Part shown: one piece after another, positions 36,251 through 45,627 of the stretch
Layout of the letters: each line of letters begins with the position of its first letter
Numbering within the stretch: position 1 is the stretch's first letter
Assembly (NCBI GenBank): GCA_903944165.1
Contig: CAJAQT010000052.1
Span: 1 to 49,009 of the forward strand
Length of the DNA stretch: 49,009 bases
Source of the DNA: an uncultured Methylococcaceae bacterium
Lineage (GTDB): Bacteria > Pseudomonadota > Gammaproteobacteria > Methylococcales > Methylomonadaceae
Direction: 5' to 3'
The notes under the pieces: generated by a model
Told to the model about the DNA's origin: nothing
What the model saw: the letters and a program-made list of their open reading frames with translations, nothing else
Database searches by the model: none
Program-made: the position numbers and the translations under genes

Positions 36251-36859
36251 TTTTTTTTCAATTAAATTCCACGCAGCAAGCCATGTTTGAGCAAGATACG
36301 CGTCAGCTTTTTTATCTAATTTACCTGTTAAAATTAAATGTAAGGTGTTTGAAATAATGCCAAAAAAATAGGCCATTGCAAGCATAGGATCTATATTTCT
36401 AATTTCGCCTGTTTTAATACCATGCTGAAAAATCTTATAAATTTTTGTAAAGGCAGGGCTGTCTAATAGCGCTTTTTGTTCGGGAAGAAATTCATTGGTC
36501 TTTGCGATAAGCAAAAAATTAACAATATGGGGTGCGTCGTCAGTTAGTTTAAATAATAAATCGACAATGCTGCGAAGTTGTTCTGAAGGTTTATCTGTTC
36601 TGCGCCTAATGTCGTCAATGGAAACATTAAGATTATCAAAAATATGTTCGTAAAGGGTGTATGCAATAGCACGTTTATCTGGGTAGTGTTGATAAAGCTC
36701 ACTAATGCTAGTCAGGTTTGCAGCAGAGCTTATGTCGCTAAGTGAGGTAGTAAAATACCCTTTTTTCGCAAATAAGCTAAGTGCTGCAAGTAAAATTTTA
36801 TCGGGCATTTCAGCCTTTTTTTCAGAGATTATCTGAGGAGTGTCTAATTCTTGATCCAT
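36236..36859 (-). CDS. TetR-family regulator
   Basis: A 207-residue TetR protein; the HTH is LSLFAKKGYFTTSLSDISSAANLTSISELYQHYPDKRAIAY, with an ISELYQHYPDK helix instead of the more usual GxxYxHFxxK. The C-terminal half is helical and typical of ligand-binding TetR domains. Its last five codons lie inside the IS30 remnant at 36236-36250, so the natural C-terminus may have been replaced. The target genes are unknown. The efflux operon lies on the other side of the IS remnant. Confidence 0.85.
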   Translation of the reverse strand: MDQELDTPQIISEKKAEMPDKILLAALSLFAKKGYFTTSLSDISSAANLTSISELYQHYPDKRAIAYTLYEHIFDNLNVSIDDIRRRTDKPSEQLRSIVDLLFKLTDDAPHIVNFLLIAKTNEFLPEQKALLDSPAFTKIYKIFQHGIKTGEIRNIDPMLAMAYFFGIISNTLHLILTGKLDKKADAYLAQTWLAAWNLIEKKSSCF

Positions 36860-36991
36860 GTTCTTCTTTCACAGCCTACTTAATGTGCTGTTCTCGTATT
36901 GTTAGGTCAATGCACACGGGTAGGGTTAGTACGCTTATGATTGAGGAAGTTATTATTATTATCAAACGGTAATTTTTGACAAAAATAGCCA

Positions 36992-37555
36992 TTACGTTTT
37001 TGTTAACGCAGTGAATGCAGCCTTAAGGTAGTCAATCATTGACCACACTGCAAGTAAAGCTGCTGTGTATAAAAGAGCGTAACCAATTGCCTCAATTGGA
37101 ATACTAAATAAGGTGTCATGATACAGCAATAAACCAAGGGAAATCATTTGTATGCCCGTTTTCCATTTAGCTAACATGGACACTTTAACGGTTGCTTGCT
37201 GACCAATGGTCGCCATCCATTCTCGAAGTGAGGCAATAGTAATTTCTCGACCAATAATGATGGCGGCGGGAATAGCTAAAAAGGGGTCTGCTTGGCGTTC
37301 TACAATAATGACTAATACCATTGCGACCATCAGTTTGTCTGCTACGGGATCTAAAAATGCTCCAAACGGAGTTTCCATTTTTAATTTTCTAGCAAGGTAA
37401 CCATCAAGCCAATCAGTAACTCCTGCCAAGATAAATACAGCGGTACAGGCGATATTGGAATAATCCCAAGGCACATAAAAAATCAACATTAATAAGGGAA
37501 TTAATGCAACTCTTAGCAGTGTAATATAGGTAGGTAGGTTAAATTCAATGGCCAT
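36992..37555 (-). CDS. pgsA: CDP-diacylglycerol-glycerol-3-phosphate 3-phosphatidyltransferase
   Basis: Makes phosphatidylglycerophosphate, the precursor of phosphatidylglycerol and cardiolipin. A 187-residue integral membrane protein with the CDP-alcohol phosphotransferase motif DWLDGYLARKLKMETPFGAFLDPVADK (DGxxARx8Gx3Dx3D). Its start overlaps the 3' end of uvrC by 11 bp, the classic uvrC-pgsA pair. Confidence 0.95.
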   Translation of the reverse strand: MAIEFNLPTYITLLRVALIPLLMLIFYVPWDYSNIACTAVFILAGVTDWLDGYLARKLKMETPFGAFLDPVADKLMVAMVLVIIVERQADPFLAIPAAIIIGREITIASLREWMATIGQQATVKVSMLAKWKTGIQMISLGLLLYHDTLFSIPIEAIGYALLYTAALLAVWSMIDYLKAAFTALTKT

Positions 37556-39386
37556 CTTGGTGGTGAAAGTGTTCGTAAATTCGTTGTGCCAATGGTCGGC
37601 TTATGCCATTTAAACTGCAAAGTGCATCTATGCTTGCTTGCGAGACACCTTGTAATCCGCCAAATTGCTTTAATAATTTTTGTCGTCGTTTGCTACCAAG
37701 CCCAACAATGCCTTCGAGTACAGATTTTTTTTGGGCGTTGTTGCGTCGTTGTCGATGTGCAGTAATCGCAAAGCGATGCGCTTCATCTCGGATATGCTGG
37801 ATTAGCAATAAACCACCAGGTTCATTTTTTATATCAATTGGTTCTTTTTCGTTAACCAGAAGTAATTTTTCCATTCCAGCTTTCCGTTCAGGACCTTTTG
37901 AAACGCCCACTATCATAACATTGTTTATGCTTAATTCCTCTAGTGCCTTTTGCGCGGCATTAATTTGACCGCTGCCGCCATCAATAAATAAAATATCAGG
38001 GGTTAGGGTATTGCTGTCTTGAAGGCGCTTGAAGCGCCTGGAGACCGCTTGGTACATGGCAGCATAGTCATCTCCAGGAGTAATATCGGTAATATTGAAG
38101 CGTCGATAAGCTGATTTTACTGGACCTTCTTGATCAAAAACTACGCATGAGGCCACAGTTTGCATGCCTTGCGTATGACTAATGTCTACGCATTCAAAGC
38201 GCTGTGGCAACATTGTTAATTTAAGAGCGTTAGCAAGGCTTTGAAGTCGTTGATGAATACTGGCTTTCTCAGATAATTTAGCGTGTAACGCGTGTTCAAC
38301 ATTTGTTTGCGCCATGGCTAACCATTTATTACGCTCCCCCCTAACCTTGGTAACAAGGCTGACTGTATGTTCGGCTTCTAGTGTTAATACTTCAGTGAGT
38401 AGGGCCAGTTCATCGGGTTCATGACTCACAATTATTTCATAAGGGATATGTTTGTTAGTATAAAATTGGCTGATAAAAGCATGCATGACTTGCGCAGGAC
38501 TATGGGCGTCGTGCATTTTTGGATAATAACTATTTTGACCTAATTGCTGGCCTTGCCGAATAAAATACACCTGAATGCAGGCGATGTTGTGTTGATTTGC
38601 ACAAGCAATAATATCGACATTGCCTTTTTCACCATGAACACATTGTTTTTCCAATAGAGGCCGAATACGCGAAATTTGATCACGTATAGTTGCTGCGATT
38701 TCATACTCCAATTGTGCTGCCGCGCGTTCCATTTTAATGATTAAATTATCGATGAGTTGAGCATTCTTGCCTTCTAAAAAAAGCAGCGTGAGATTAACAT
38801 CGATAGCATAATTGGGCTTGTCAATAAAGCCCACGCAGGGCGCGGTACAGCGACCAATTTGATATTGCAAACAGGGGCGCGTTCGGTAGTTAAAAACGGT
38901 ATCATCACATTGTCTGATGGGAAATAATTTTTGCAATAATTTTAAGCATTCTTTGGCCGCAACTGCGTTGGGATAAGGGCCAAAGTATTTTCCAGGTGCT
39001 TTTTTTGCGCCACGATGCAAGCTAATTTGTGGATAATCGTGATGTGTTGAGATATGTATGAAAGGAAATGTTTTATCATCGCGTAAGCAAATATTATATC
39101 TGGGTTTGTGGCGTTTTATGTATTGGCATTCTAGGAGTAAGGCTTCGCTTTCGGATTGCGTAACAGTGACTTCAATATGCGTGACTTTCGCCATCATCAC
39201 TGTTTGCTTAGGTGATGCAAATTGAGTTTTATAATAGCTAGAGACGCGGTTTTTAAGATTTTTTGCTTTACCTACATAAATTAAATCACCTTTTAGGTCA
39301 AACATTCTATAAATACCCGGGCGTGTGGTTAAATTTTTTAGAAATGTTTGGCTATCAAAAGGTAGCTTTTCTGTATTGTTATGCAT
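37545..39386 (-). CDS. uvrC: UvrABC excinuclease subunit C
   Basis: Makes both incisions in nucleotide-excision repair. The 613-residue protein has the N-terminal GIY-YIG nuclease (GIYRMFDLKGDLIYVGKAKNLKNR, starting near residue 24), a Cys-rich region (CLQYQIGRCTAPCVGF), the UVR motif, the RNase H-like C-terminal nuclease (ECVDISHTQGMQTVASCVVFDQ..DILFIDGGSGQ, EAHRFAITAHR) and tandem helix-hairpin-helix motifs (VLEGIVGLGSKRRQKLLKQFGG). pgsA follows with overlap. Confidence 0.97.
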   Translation of the reverse strand: MHNNTEKLPFDSQTFLKNLTTRPGIYRMFDLKGDLIYVGKAKNLKNRVSSYYKTQFASPKQTVMMAKVTHIEVTVTQSESEALLLECQYIKRHKPRYNICLRDDKTFPFIHISTHHDYPQISLHRGAKKAPGKYFGPYPNAVAAKECLKLLQKLFPIRQCDDTVFNYRTRPCLQYQIGRCTAPCVGFIDKPNYAIDVNLTLLFLEGKNAQLIDNLIIKMERAAAQLEYEIAATIRDQISRIRPLLEKQCVHGEKGNVDIIACANQHNIACIQVYFIRQGQQLGQNSYYPKMHDAHSPAQVMHAFISQFYTNKHIPYEIIVSHEPDELALLTEVLTLEAEHTVSLVTKVRGERNKWLAMAQTNVEHALHAKLSEKASIHQRLQSLANALKLTMLPQRFECVDISHTQGMQTVASCVVFDQEGPVKSAYRRFNITDITPGDDYAAMYQAVSRRFKRLQDSNTLTPDILFIDGGSGQINAAQKALEELSINNVMIVGVSKGPERKAGMEKLLLVNEKEPIDIKNEPGGLLLIQHIRDEAHRFAITAHRQRRNNAQKKSVLEGIVGLGSKRRQKLLKQFGGLQGVSQASIDALCSLNGISRPLAQRIYEHFHHQDGH

Positions 39387-39421
39387 GAGCTTAAACGTTT
39401 TACATAGGTTGGTAATTTATA

Positions 39422-39435
39422 TGAATTATTATTAG
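39422..39435 (+). promoter_or_regulatory. Weak ARG-box-like sequence upstream of argA
   Basis: TGAATTATTATTAG matches the ArgR half-site consensus TGAATWWWWATTCA at 12 of 14 positions, with the last two bases wrong. It lies about 180 bp before argA. Only a single box is seen, while ArgR usually uses a tandem pair, so this is a weak candidate. Confidence 0.25.
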
Positions 39436-39613
39436 CCACATTAGGAACGAATAATAGTGTTTTACTGAGGTAATGGTGGCTTTATTTTCGTGCAAAATTA
39501 GTCTGGTAGCTAAGGTGAAGTTTACTTAATCGCGGCATAGTAATCGTTGATTGGGTGTAAAGGACTTATTATTAGGTATGTGTTAAATACGTCGAATTTG
39601 AAATAATAGTGTT

Positions 39614-40930
39614 ATGGAACAGCAAAATCAATTTGTTAACTGGTTTAGAAATTCATCGCCTTATATTCATGCGCATCGTGATAAAACATTTGTTATCGCT
39701 TTTGGTGGAGAGGCGGTTTTAGCAGATGATTTTGAACATTATGTGCATGATTTTGCGTTGTTAAATAGTTTGGGTATTCGTTTGGTATTGGTGCATGGAA
39801 CACGACCACAAATTAATCAACGAATGCAGAGGTTAGATACGTCTTCTTGTTTTAATAATAATTTGCGCATTACCGATCGTGAGGCGTTACAGTCAGTCAA
39901 AGAAGCAGCGGGCTTGGTGCGTGTAGAAATCGAAGCGTTGCTTTCCTTAGGCCTAGCTAATTCACCTATGGCTGGTGCAAAAATAAAAGTAGCGTCAGGT
40001 AACTTTGTGATGGCTAAACCTTTAGGGGTTATTGAGGGCATTGATTATTGTTACACTGGCGAGGTGCGTCGTATTGATAGTGCTGCTATTCATCAGCAGC
40101 TAGATCAAGATAATGTGGTATTAATTTCCCCTATTGGTTATTCCCCTAGTGGAGAAATTTTTAATTTGTCTGCGGAACAGGTTGCTACCGCTGTTGCTAT
40201 TGCATTGAAGGCAGAAAAATTAATTTTATTAACTGAAGAAAGTTGTTGTAACCCAGCGACAGGTGAGCGTATTCAGCAAATGACCACTGCTGAAGTCGCC
40301 TTATTTTTAGAGGAGTATCCTCAGCTATCGGAGGCAATGAGCTCACCATTAAAGGCCTCGATGCAAGCGTGTCAGTCAGGTATTTCAAGAGTTCATTTTG
40401 TTGATAGGCATCAAGAGGGTGCCTTGTTATTAGAATTATTTACCCGAGATGGTGTGGGTACTTTGATTAGCTCAACACCTTTTGAGGAGTTACGTCCCGC
40501 AGTGGTCAATGATTTAGGAGGTCTTTTAGAGTTAATTAAGCCGCTGGAGCAACAAGGCATTTTAGCAAAACGATCACGTGAAAAAATTGAAATGGAATTA
40601 GCTGATTATTTTGTAATTGATCGAGATGGTTTAATTATTGGCTGTATTGCATTACATCCAAATCGTTTACATAACTTTGCAACAGTGGCGTGTTTGGCAG
40701 TGCATCCCGATTATCGACGTTCTGCGCGCGCCAATCGATTGTTAGAATACGCCTGTCGCAAAGCAAAAATTTTAAATGTGCAAAAAATCTATGTGTTATC
40801 TACACAAACAACGCATTGGTTTGTTGAGCGTGGCTTTGCTTTACTTGACCCTAGCCATTTACCTGAGCCTTTAAAGGCACTTTATAATCCGCAAAGAAAT
40901 TCAAAAATTCTTTGTAAATCAATTGATTAA
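39614..40930 (+). CDS. argA: N-acetylglutamate synthase
   Basis: First step of arginine synthesis, acetylating glutamate. The 438-residue protein has an amino-acid-kinase-like N-terminal domain (FVIAFGGEAVLADDF, LVLVHGTRPQINQRM; about 20-250) and a C-terminal GNAT domain (about 290-438; AVHPDYRRSARANRLLEYACRKAK, ERGFALLDPSHLPEPLKALYNPQRNSKIL). This is the gammaproteobacterial ArgA layout. cpdA follows after 8 bp. Confidence 0.96.
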   Translation: MEQQNQFVNWFRNSSPYIHAHRDKTFVIAFGGEAVLADDFEHYVHDFALLNSLGIRLVLVHGTRPQINQRMQRLDTSSCFNNNLRITDREALQSVKEAAGLVRVEIEALLSLGLANSPMAGAKIKVASGNFVMAKPLGVIEGIDYCYTGEVRRIDSAAIHQQLDQDNVVLISPIGYSPSGEIFNLSAEQVATAVAIALKAEKLILLTEESCCNPATGERIQQMTTAEVALFLEEYPQLSEAMSSPLKASMQACQSGISRVHFVDRHQEGALLLELFTRDGVGTLISSTPFEELRPAVVNDLGGLLELIKPLEQQGILAKRSREKIEMELADYFVIDRDGLIIGCIALHPNRLHNFATVACLAVHPDYRRSARANRLLEYACRKAKILNVQKIYVLSTQTTHWFVERGFALLDPSHLPEPLKALYNPQRNSKILCKSID

Positions 40931-40938
40931 TATATGCC

Positions 40939-41757
40939 ATGATAGATGACCCAGATATTCCTGCTAAAAACACCTTATCAATAGTACATATTACCGATTT
41001 ACATATTTTGGCCAAGCCTGAGTCTAGGCTTTTAGGCGTTGATACAAGATATTCTTTTAATGAGGTTTTACAACTCGCGCTTACCACGTTTAAGGCAATT
41101 GATTTGGTGTTGTTGACAGGTGATTTAGCGCAAGATCCCGTTGCAGAAAGTTATTCCTGTATTGTGCGCACATTAGATGCCTTGCAGATTTCCTGTCTTT
41201 GCTTGCCAGGTAACCATGATGATGTTGCGGTAATGTCGTCGGTATTAAATTCTGCGTGGGTTTCATGCAAGCCAGATACACATTTATCTAATTGGCAGCT
41301 TATTTGTTTAAATAGCCAAGTTAATGGTTCTGAGAAAGGGCATTTAGCCGATGCTGAATTAATCTATCTTGAACGTTGCTTAAGTCACGCGGGCAAAAAA
41401 AATGTGTTAATAGCAGTTCATCATCATGTGTTGCCAACTGAAAGCGCCTGGTTAGATACCATGATCATTGATAATTACCCACGTTTTTGGTCGTTGATAA
41501 CGGCTTATCCGCAGGTTAAGTTAGTGGTTAACGGGCATATTCATCAGGAAATGGATGTTGAATATAAAGGTGTTCGTGTGTTGGCAACACCTTCAACGTG
41601 CTTTCAATTTAAGCCCAAAAGCGTGCATTTTGGCCTTGACAATAAGCCACCAGGATTTCGGTTTATCGAGTTGACAGCGCCGGGACAACTCAGCACAAGG
41701 GTGGTCAGATTGCCTCATGCTTTAGAGGGTTTGGAGATGACAACTAAGGGGTATTAA
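40939..41757 (+). CDS. cpdA: 3',5'-cyclic-AMP phosphodiesterase CpdA
   Basis: A 272-residue class III phosphodiesterase with the calcineurin-like metallo-phosphoesterase motifs: ITDLHIL (D-x-H), LTGDLAQDP (GD), LPGNHDDV (GNHD), VHHHVLP and NGHIHQEMD (GHxH). The [15 protein letters not shown] stretch typifies the CpdA group. It hydrolyses cAMP and so damps CRP signalling. It starts 8 bp after argA, and the last four bases overlap the rppH stop. Confidence 0.9.
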   Translation: MIDDPDIPAKNTLSIVHITDLHILAKPESRLLGVDTRYSFNEVLQLALTTFKAIDLVLLTGDLAQDPVAESYSCIVRTLDALQISCLCLPGNHDDVAVMSSVLNSAWVSCKPDTHLSNWQLICLNSQVNGSEKGHLADAELIYLERCLSHAGKKNVLIAVHHHVLPTESAWLDTMIIDNYPRFWSLITAYPQVKLVVNGHIHQEMDVEYKGVRVLATPSTCFQFKPKSVHFGLDNKPPGFRFIELTAPGQLSTRVVRLPHALEGLEMTTKGY

Positions 41758-42290
41758 GACGCGCTCTTTTTAGGATTTTTTTTGAATTTTGTGGGACTGG
41801 TGTTGATAGTTATTCCGTTTGTTGTCAGGATAACGCAAAGTTCAGTCATGGCTTTTTGGTACACTTTGCGCTTGAAATAGACGACATCCTTGAGCGGTTC
41901 CCAATAATCGACCCAGCGCCAGCTATCAAATTCTGGTTTTGAACAAAGATCAAAGCGTACATTTGAATCAGCTGAAATTAAGCGTAACACATACCAAATT
42001 TGTTTTTGTCCAATACACAATGGGAGTGAGTTTTTTCTTATGTAACGTTCGGGTAATTGGTATCTTAACCAATAGCGTGTTCGACCGAGAATTTGGACGT
42101 GTTGCTTTTGTAAGCCAGTTTCTTCCCAAAGTTCTCGATACATCGCGACTTCAGGGTCTTCATCTGGATTGATTCCTCCTTGAGGAAATTGCCAAGCATT
42201 TACGCCCATTCGTTTTGCCCAAAACACGCGACCCTCATCATTACAAAGGATGATTCCGACGTTAGGTCGGTATCCTTTAGAGTCTATCAT
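41754..42290 (-). CDS. rppH: RNA pyrophosphohydrolase RppH
   Basis: A Nudix hydrolase that removes pyrophosphate from 5' mRNA ends, starting RNase E-dependent decay. The 178-residue protein opens with [29 protein letters not shown], contains the Nudix box [23 protein letters not shown], and ends with a short basic tail. Length matches the family. It is convergent with cpdA (4 bp overlap) and divergent from the HAD gene. Confidence 0.95.
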   Translation of the reverse strand: MIDSKGYRPNVGIILCNDEGRVFWAKRMGVNAWQFPQGGINPDEDPEVAMYRELWEETGLQKQHVQILGRTRYWLRYQLPERYIRKNSLPLCIGQKQIWYVLRLISADSNVRFDLCSKPEFDSWRWVDYWEPLKDVVYFKRKVYQKAMTELCVILTTNGITINTSPTKFKKNPKKSAS

Positions 42291-42384
42291 GTTGAAACCT
42301 GTAATTTTCGTAGGTTATTCGAGTGCTAAAAAAATTGTGCAACTCGATAAGCTGTTAGTAATAATTAGCATTGTTCCATAAAAA

Positions 42385-42406
42385 AAGTGCTTAGGCTATA
42401 GCACTT
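42385..42406. other. Hairpin upstream of the HAD phosphatase gene
   Basis: AAGTGCT (42385-42391) and AGCACTT (42400-42406) form a 7-bp stem with an 8-nt loop, A-run before and T-rich DNA after. It lies 30 bp before the start codon, so it could be an attenuator-like structure or nothing. Confidence 0.3.
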
Positions 42407-42436
42407 ATCTCTTTTACTATTTTTTTTCAGGATTTT

Positions 42437-43123
42437 ATGTCATTAGCAATATTTGATTTAGACAATACCTTAATTAGTGATGATAGTGATTATCTTTGGG
42501 GGCAATTTCTTGTAACTCAGGGTGTTGTTGATGAAAAAGTGTATGCAGAAGCAAATGAAAGGTTTTATTTGGAGTACCAGCAAGGTACGTTGGATATTAA
42601 GGCGTTTTTAAAATTTTCGTTAAAACCATTGGCCGAGCATCCTATGACACAGTTGCTTGCATGGCGGCAGCAATTTGTCGATACGCTGATCAAGCCTTTG
42701 TTGTTAGATTCCGCACAGCAATTAATCAATAAGCATCGTGCCTTAGGGGATACCATTTTGGTCATTACCGCAACAAATCGTTTTGTGACTGAACCTATTG
42801 TCCAGCTGTATGGCATTACGCATTTATTAGCGACTACACCAGAGCTAGTTAATGGTCAATATACAGGTGATTTTATTGATATTCCCTGTTTTCAGGACGG
42901 TAAAGTTAAGTTACTTGAGCAGTGGTTAGAGGTTTCTGGTGAAAATATGCAGGGGAGTTGGTTTTACAGTGACTCTCATAATGATTTGCCCTTGTTGTCG
43001 CGTGTTGACCATCCTGTGGCGGTTGATCCTGATATGCGTTTAGCGAGTTATGCTCACGCGTCGGGATGGCCGATTATTAGTTTGCGTGACGCTGTTTGTC
43101 CTGAGCATCATTTTCATAAGTAA
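42437..43123 (+). CDS. HAD-superfamily IB phosphatase
   Basis: A 228-residue HAD hydrolase: FDLDNTL with the nucleophile (Asp7, acid/base Asp9), a SerB-like cap (YLEYQQGTLDIKAFLKFSLKPLA), VITATNRF, and YSDSHNDLPLLSRVDHPVAVDPD. Subclass IB members include phosphoserine and histidinol-phosphate phosphatases; the substrate cannot be named. AGGA precedes the ATG. It is 5 bp from the convergent comM stop. Confidence 0.88.
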   Translation: MSLAIFDLDNTLISDDSDYLWGQFLVTQGVVDEKVYAEANERFYLEYQQGTLDIKAFLKFSLKPLAEHPMTQLLAWRQQFVDTLIKPLLLDSAQQLINKHRALGDTILVITATNRFVTEPIVQLYGITHLLATTPELVNGQYTGDFIDIPCFQDGKVKLLEQWLEVSGENMQGSWFYSDSHNDLPLLSRVDHPVAVDPDMRLASYAHASGWPIISLRDAVCPEHHFHK

Positions 43124-43128
43124 AGAAA

Positions 43129-44637
43129 TTAATGGCTACGATCAAGTTTTCGATAGCTAATGGCTTCACTTAAATGGGAAATTTGTATGTCTGCTGATTG
43201 GGCAAGATCGGCAATCGTGCGCGCCAATTTTAAAATACGATGGTACGCACGATTTGATAATCCAAACTTATCCATGGCTTGTTCAAGAATTTTATGGCTA
43301 GCATCAGTTAATACACAATGTACATTAACTTCTTTCGTTGTAAGCGCTGAATTTACTTTACCTGATCTTAGCATGGCAATGTGGCGTGCAGCGATGACGC
43401 GCGCTCTAATCGTGTGACTATTTTCTTCACCTTCTGGCGAGCCTTTACGAAGTATTTCATGTGGAACTCTAGGTACTTCTAAGTGAATATCTATTCTATC
43501 TAAGAGTGGGCCAGAAATTTTTGCACGATAGCGATTTATTTGTTCAGAGGTGCAATGGCAGCGACCAGAAGCATCACCTAAATAACCGCAAGGGCAAGGA
43601 TTCATCGCAGCAATAAGTTGAAAGCGAGCTGGGAAATTGGCTTGATTATTCGCTCTGGAAATAGTGATTTGTCCGGTTTCTAAAGGCTCGCGTAAGACTT
43701 CTAATACTTTTCGGTCAAATTCTGGGAGTTCATCCAGAAAAAGAGTCCCATTATGGGCAAGAGAAATTTCACCAGGTCGAGGATTGCTGCCGCCCCCAAC
43801 TAATGCAGCCGCTGAGGCCGTATGATGCGGTGCACGAAAGGGCGGAATTAACCAGGTTTTAACATTAACACCCTGATTGCTAATAGAGGCAAGCGCGGCC
43901 GTTTCTTGAGCTTGTTGCTCAGTTAATAAGGGAAGAATAGTGGATAAACGCGAGGCAATCATTGATTTTCCTGTGCCAGGCGGGCCAAGCATGAGTAGAT
44001 TATGAGCGCCAGCCGCAGCAATTTCTAAGGCTCTTTTGACATGATATTGACCATGAACATCAGAAAGATCATGATCAGAATAAGTTTCTATTGTTTGTTT
44101 TACATGGTGTTGGGTAGGAATAAGCTGCTGGCCATTTAAATGCGCACAAATTTCCAATAAATGTTTGGCTGGAATTAATTCAATTTCTTTTATTAATGCG
44201 CCTTCTTCTGCATTGGCGTAAGGCAAAATAAGTTTTCTGAGACTATTTCTTGATTGTATTGCTATCGGAAGAATACCGGCAATACTACGTAACTCACCAC
44301 CCAAAGATAGTTCGCCAACACATTCATAGTGCTCCAAGTCTTTACGCGGAATTTGTCCAGAGGCAGCTAGTATGCCTAACGCAATAGCTAGATCAAAGCG
44401 CCCACCATCCTTTGGTAAATCAGCCGGGGCTAAATTAATAGTGATGCGTTGAGCAGGAAAGTCAAAATGAGAGTTTATTATCGCACTACGAACGCGATCC
44501 TTGCTTTCTTTGACGGCTGTTTCAGGTAAGCCAACAATTGAAAGAGAGGGAAGACCATTGGAGATATGCGTTTCAACGGTAACAAGAGGCGCATCAATAC
44601 CCGAGCGTCCTCGACTATAAATAATAGCTAAGGACAT
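43129..44637 (-). CDS. comM: YifB/ComM-family Mg-chelatase-like AAA+ ATPase
   Basis: A 502-residue protein with an N-terminal Lon-like ChlI domain (VETHISNGLPSLSIVGLPETAVKESKDRVRSAI), AAA+ Walker A GPPGTGKS (218-225), Walker B LFLDELPEF, the sensor AMNPCPCGYLG, and a C-terminal Mg_chelatase_C domain (LGLSNRAYHRILKLARTIADL-like region). ComM is a hexameric branch-migration helicase for natural transformation. The cysteines in NPCPCG..GRCHC are the usual family feature. Confidence 0.93.
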   Translation of the reverse strand: MSLAIIYSRGRSGIDAPLVTVETHISNGLPSLSIVGLPETAVKESKDRVRSAIINSHFDFPAQRITINLAPADLPKDGGRFDLAIALGILAASGQIPRKDLEHYECVGELSLGGELRSIAGILPIAIQSRNSLRKLILPYANAEEGALIKEIELIPAKHLLEICAHLNGQQLIPTQHHVKQTIETYSDHDLSDVHGQYHVKRALEIAAAGAHNLLMLGPPGTGKSMIASRLSTILPLLTEQQAQETAALASISNQGVNVKTWLIPPFRAPHHTASAAALVGGGSNPRPGEISLAHNGTLFLDELPEFDRKVLEVLREPLETGQITISRANNQANFPARFQLIAAMNPCPCGYLGDASGRCHCTSEQINRYRAKISGPLLDRIDIHLEVPRVPHEILRKGSPEGEENSHTIRARVIAARHIAMLRSGKVNSALTTKEVNVHCVLTDASHKILEQAMDKFGLSNRAYHRILKLARTIADLAQSADIQISHLSEAISYRKLDRSH

Positions 44638-44715
44638 AACTGAGCACTACGAAAGAGAGGTGAAATTGCATTAATTTAGCTCTGCGTAAGTGCTCAATGT
44701 ATGTTTAGGTGCGGA

Positions 44716-45015
44716 TCAATTTTTTGGTGCGTCATGACTTTCTGATATTGATGTCTCTGCTGTGGGGGCTGGCTGTTCGTGCGTTTCAATTGCAGAAATA
44801 CGTTGTTCTAAGTCATCTAATTTTACCCTGCATTTAGCAAGTAATAATTTTTGGACTTCAAATTCTTCACGCGTTACTAAGTCAAGTTTACCTAAGACAC
44901 TTTGTAAAATAACATGAAAGTTTTTCTCCATGTCTTCTTTAATATGCGTTAAGCCGGGGTGCATAGAGTTAGATAGGCGGCTAACGATTTCATCAATGGC
45001 TTTTGGGTCAAACAT
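44716..45015 (-). CDS. ubiK: Ubiquinone biosynthesis accessory factor UbiK (YqiC/BMFP)
   Basis: A 99-residue membrane-fusogenic coiled-coil protein: MFDPKAIDEIVSRLSN at the start, then LVTREEFEVQKLLLAKCRVKLDDLEQRISAIE. UbiK helps assemble the Ubi complex for ubiquinone synthesis. It is upstream of comM on the same strand, a common pairing, and lies 27 bp downstream of the marR gene. Confidence 0.93.
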   Translation of the reverse strand: MFDPKAIDEIVSRLSNSMHPGLTHIKEDMEKNFHVILQSVLGKLDLVTREEFEVQKLLLAKCRVKLDDLEQRISAIETHEQPAPTAETSISESHDAPKN

Positions 45016-45042
45016 ATTTGATTCTCTTAATAATGTATAGGG

Positions 45043-45627
45043 TTAGGTGAGTGTGTTAAGTATAGCTGGGTTTAATCTATGTTCACGGCATATTTTTATA
45101 GAATCAACCTCATTCAATGGCAGCTGTGTTAGGTTACATAAAGAATGATCATCCATTTTAATGAAGTTGCTACAGGTATGACAGACGCCAAAACTTTTAG
45201 TATTATTTGCTTTCTGCAACGCGCATAAAATTGCATGAAGCGCCTCATCGAGGCTGTTAAGGTTTTGATTTGATATAGATTGTTGCGCTTTAGCAAAAAC
45301 ATCTATAGGACGAATATTGTTAAGTAATTGTTCCCCTTGCGGAGTTATTTGCAGATGCGTGACGCGGCGATCGTTTGCATCAGGCAATTTAAGTAAATAA
45401 TTTTTACGCTCAAGAAGTTGAATAGACTTCGATACGGTGCCTTTTGTCAGCCCAAGGTACTCAGCAACAACTACCAGAGTGTTACTGAACTGGTTACATC
45501 TGGTAAGGTAATCAAGAAGTTGAAAGTGCACGGGTTGTAATCCAAGTGCGGCATATTGCTTACGTTCTTCTGAGCGAAGTAAATTACTAATTCGCTCAAT
45601 CAGTCTAAAGGTTGGAGTGTCTTTCAT
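45043..45627 (-). CDS. MarR-family regulator with C-terminal Cys motif
   Basis: A 194-residue protein with a MarR winged-helix core (TKGTVSKSIQLLERKNYLLKLPDANDRRVTHLQITPQGEQLL, about 61-101) and an extra C-terminal module with Cys149, Cys152 (CHTC), Cys164, Cys180 and His183 (CREH). The spacing suggests metal or Fe-S binding, which plain MarR proteins lack; this is inference. It starts directly after speE with no intergenic base (speE stop 45628), so it is cotranscribed with spermidine synthase. Confidence 0.85.
   Translation of the reverse strand: MKDTPTFRLIERISNLLRSEERKQYAALGLQPVHFQLLDYLTRCNQFSNTLVVVAEYLGLTKGTVSKSIQLLERKNYLLKLPDANDRRVTHLQITPQGEQLLNNIRPIDVFAKAQQSISNQNLNSLDEALHAILCALQKANNTKSFGVCHTCSNFIKMDDHSLCNLTQLPLNEVDSIKICREHRLNPAILNTLT

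Noticed and set aside
39018-39030. TGTGGATAA inside uvrC as a functional DnaA box
   Set aside because: It is a single site in coding sequence and expected by chance in 49 kb.
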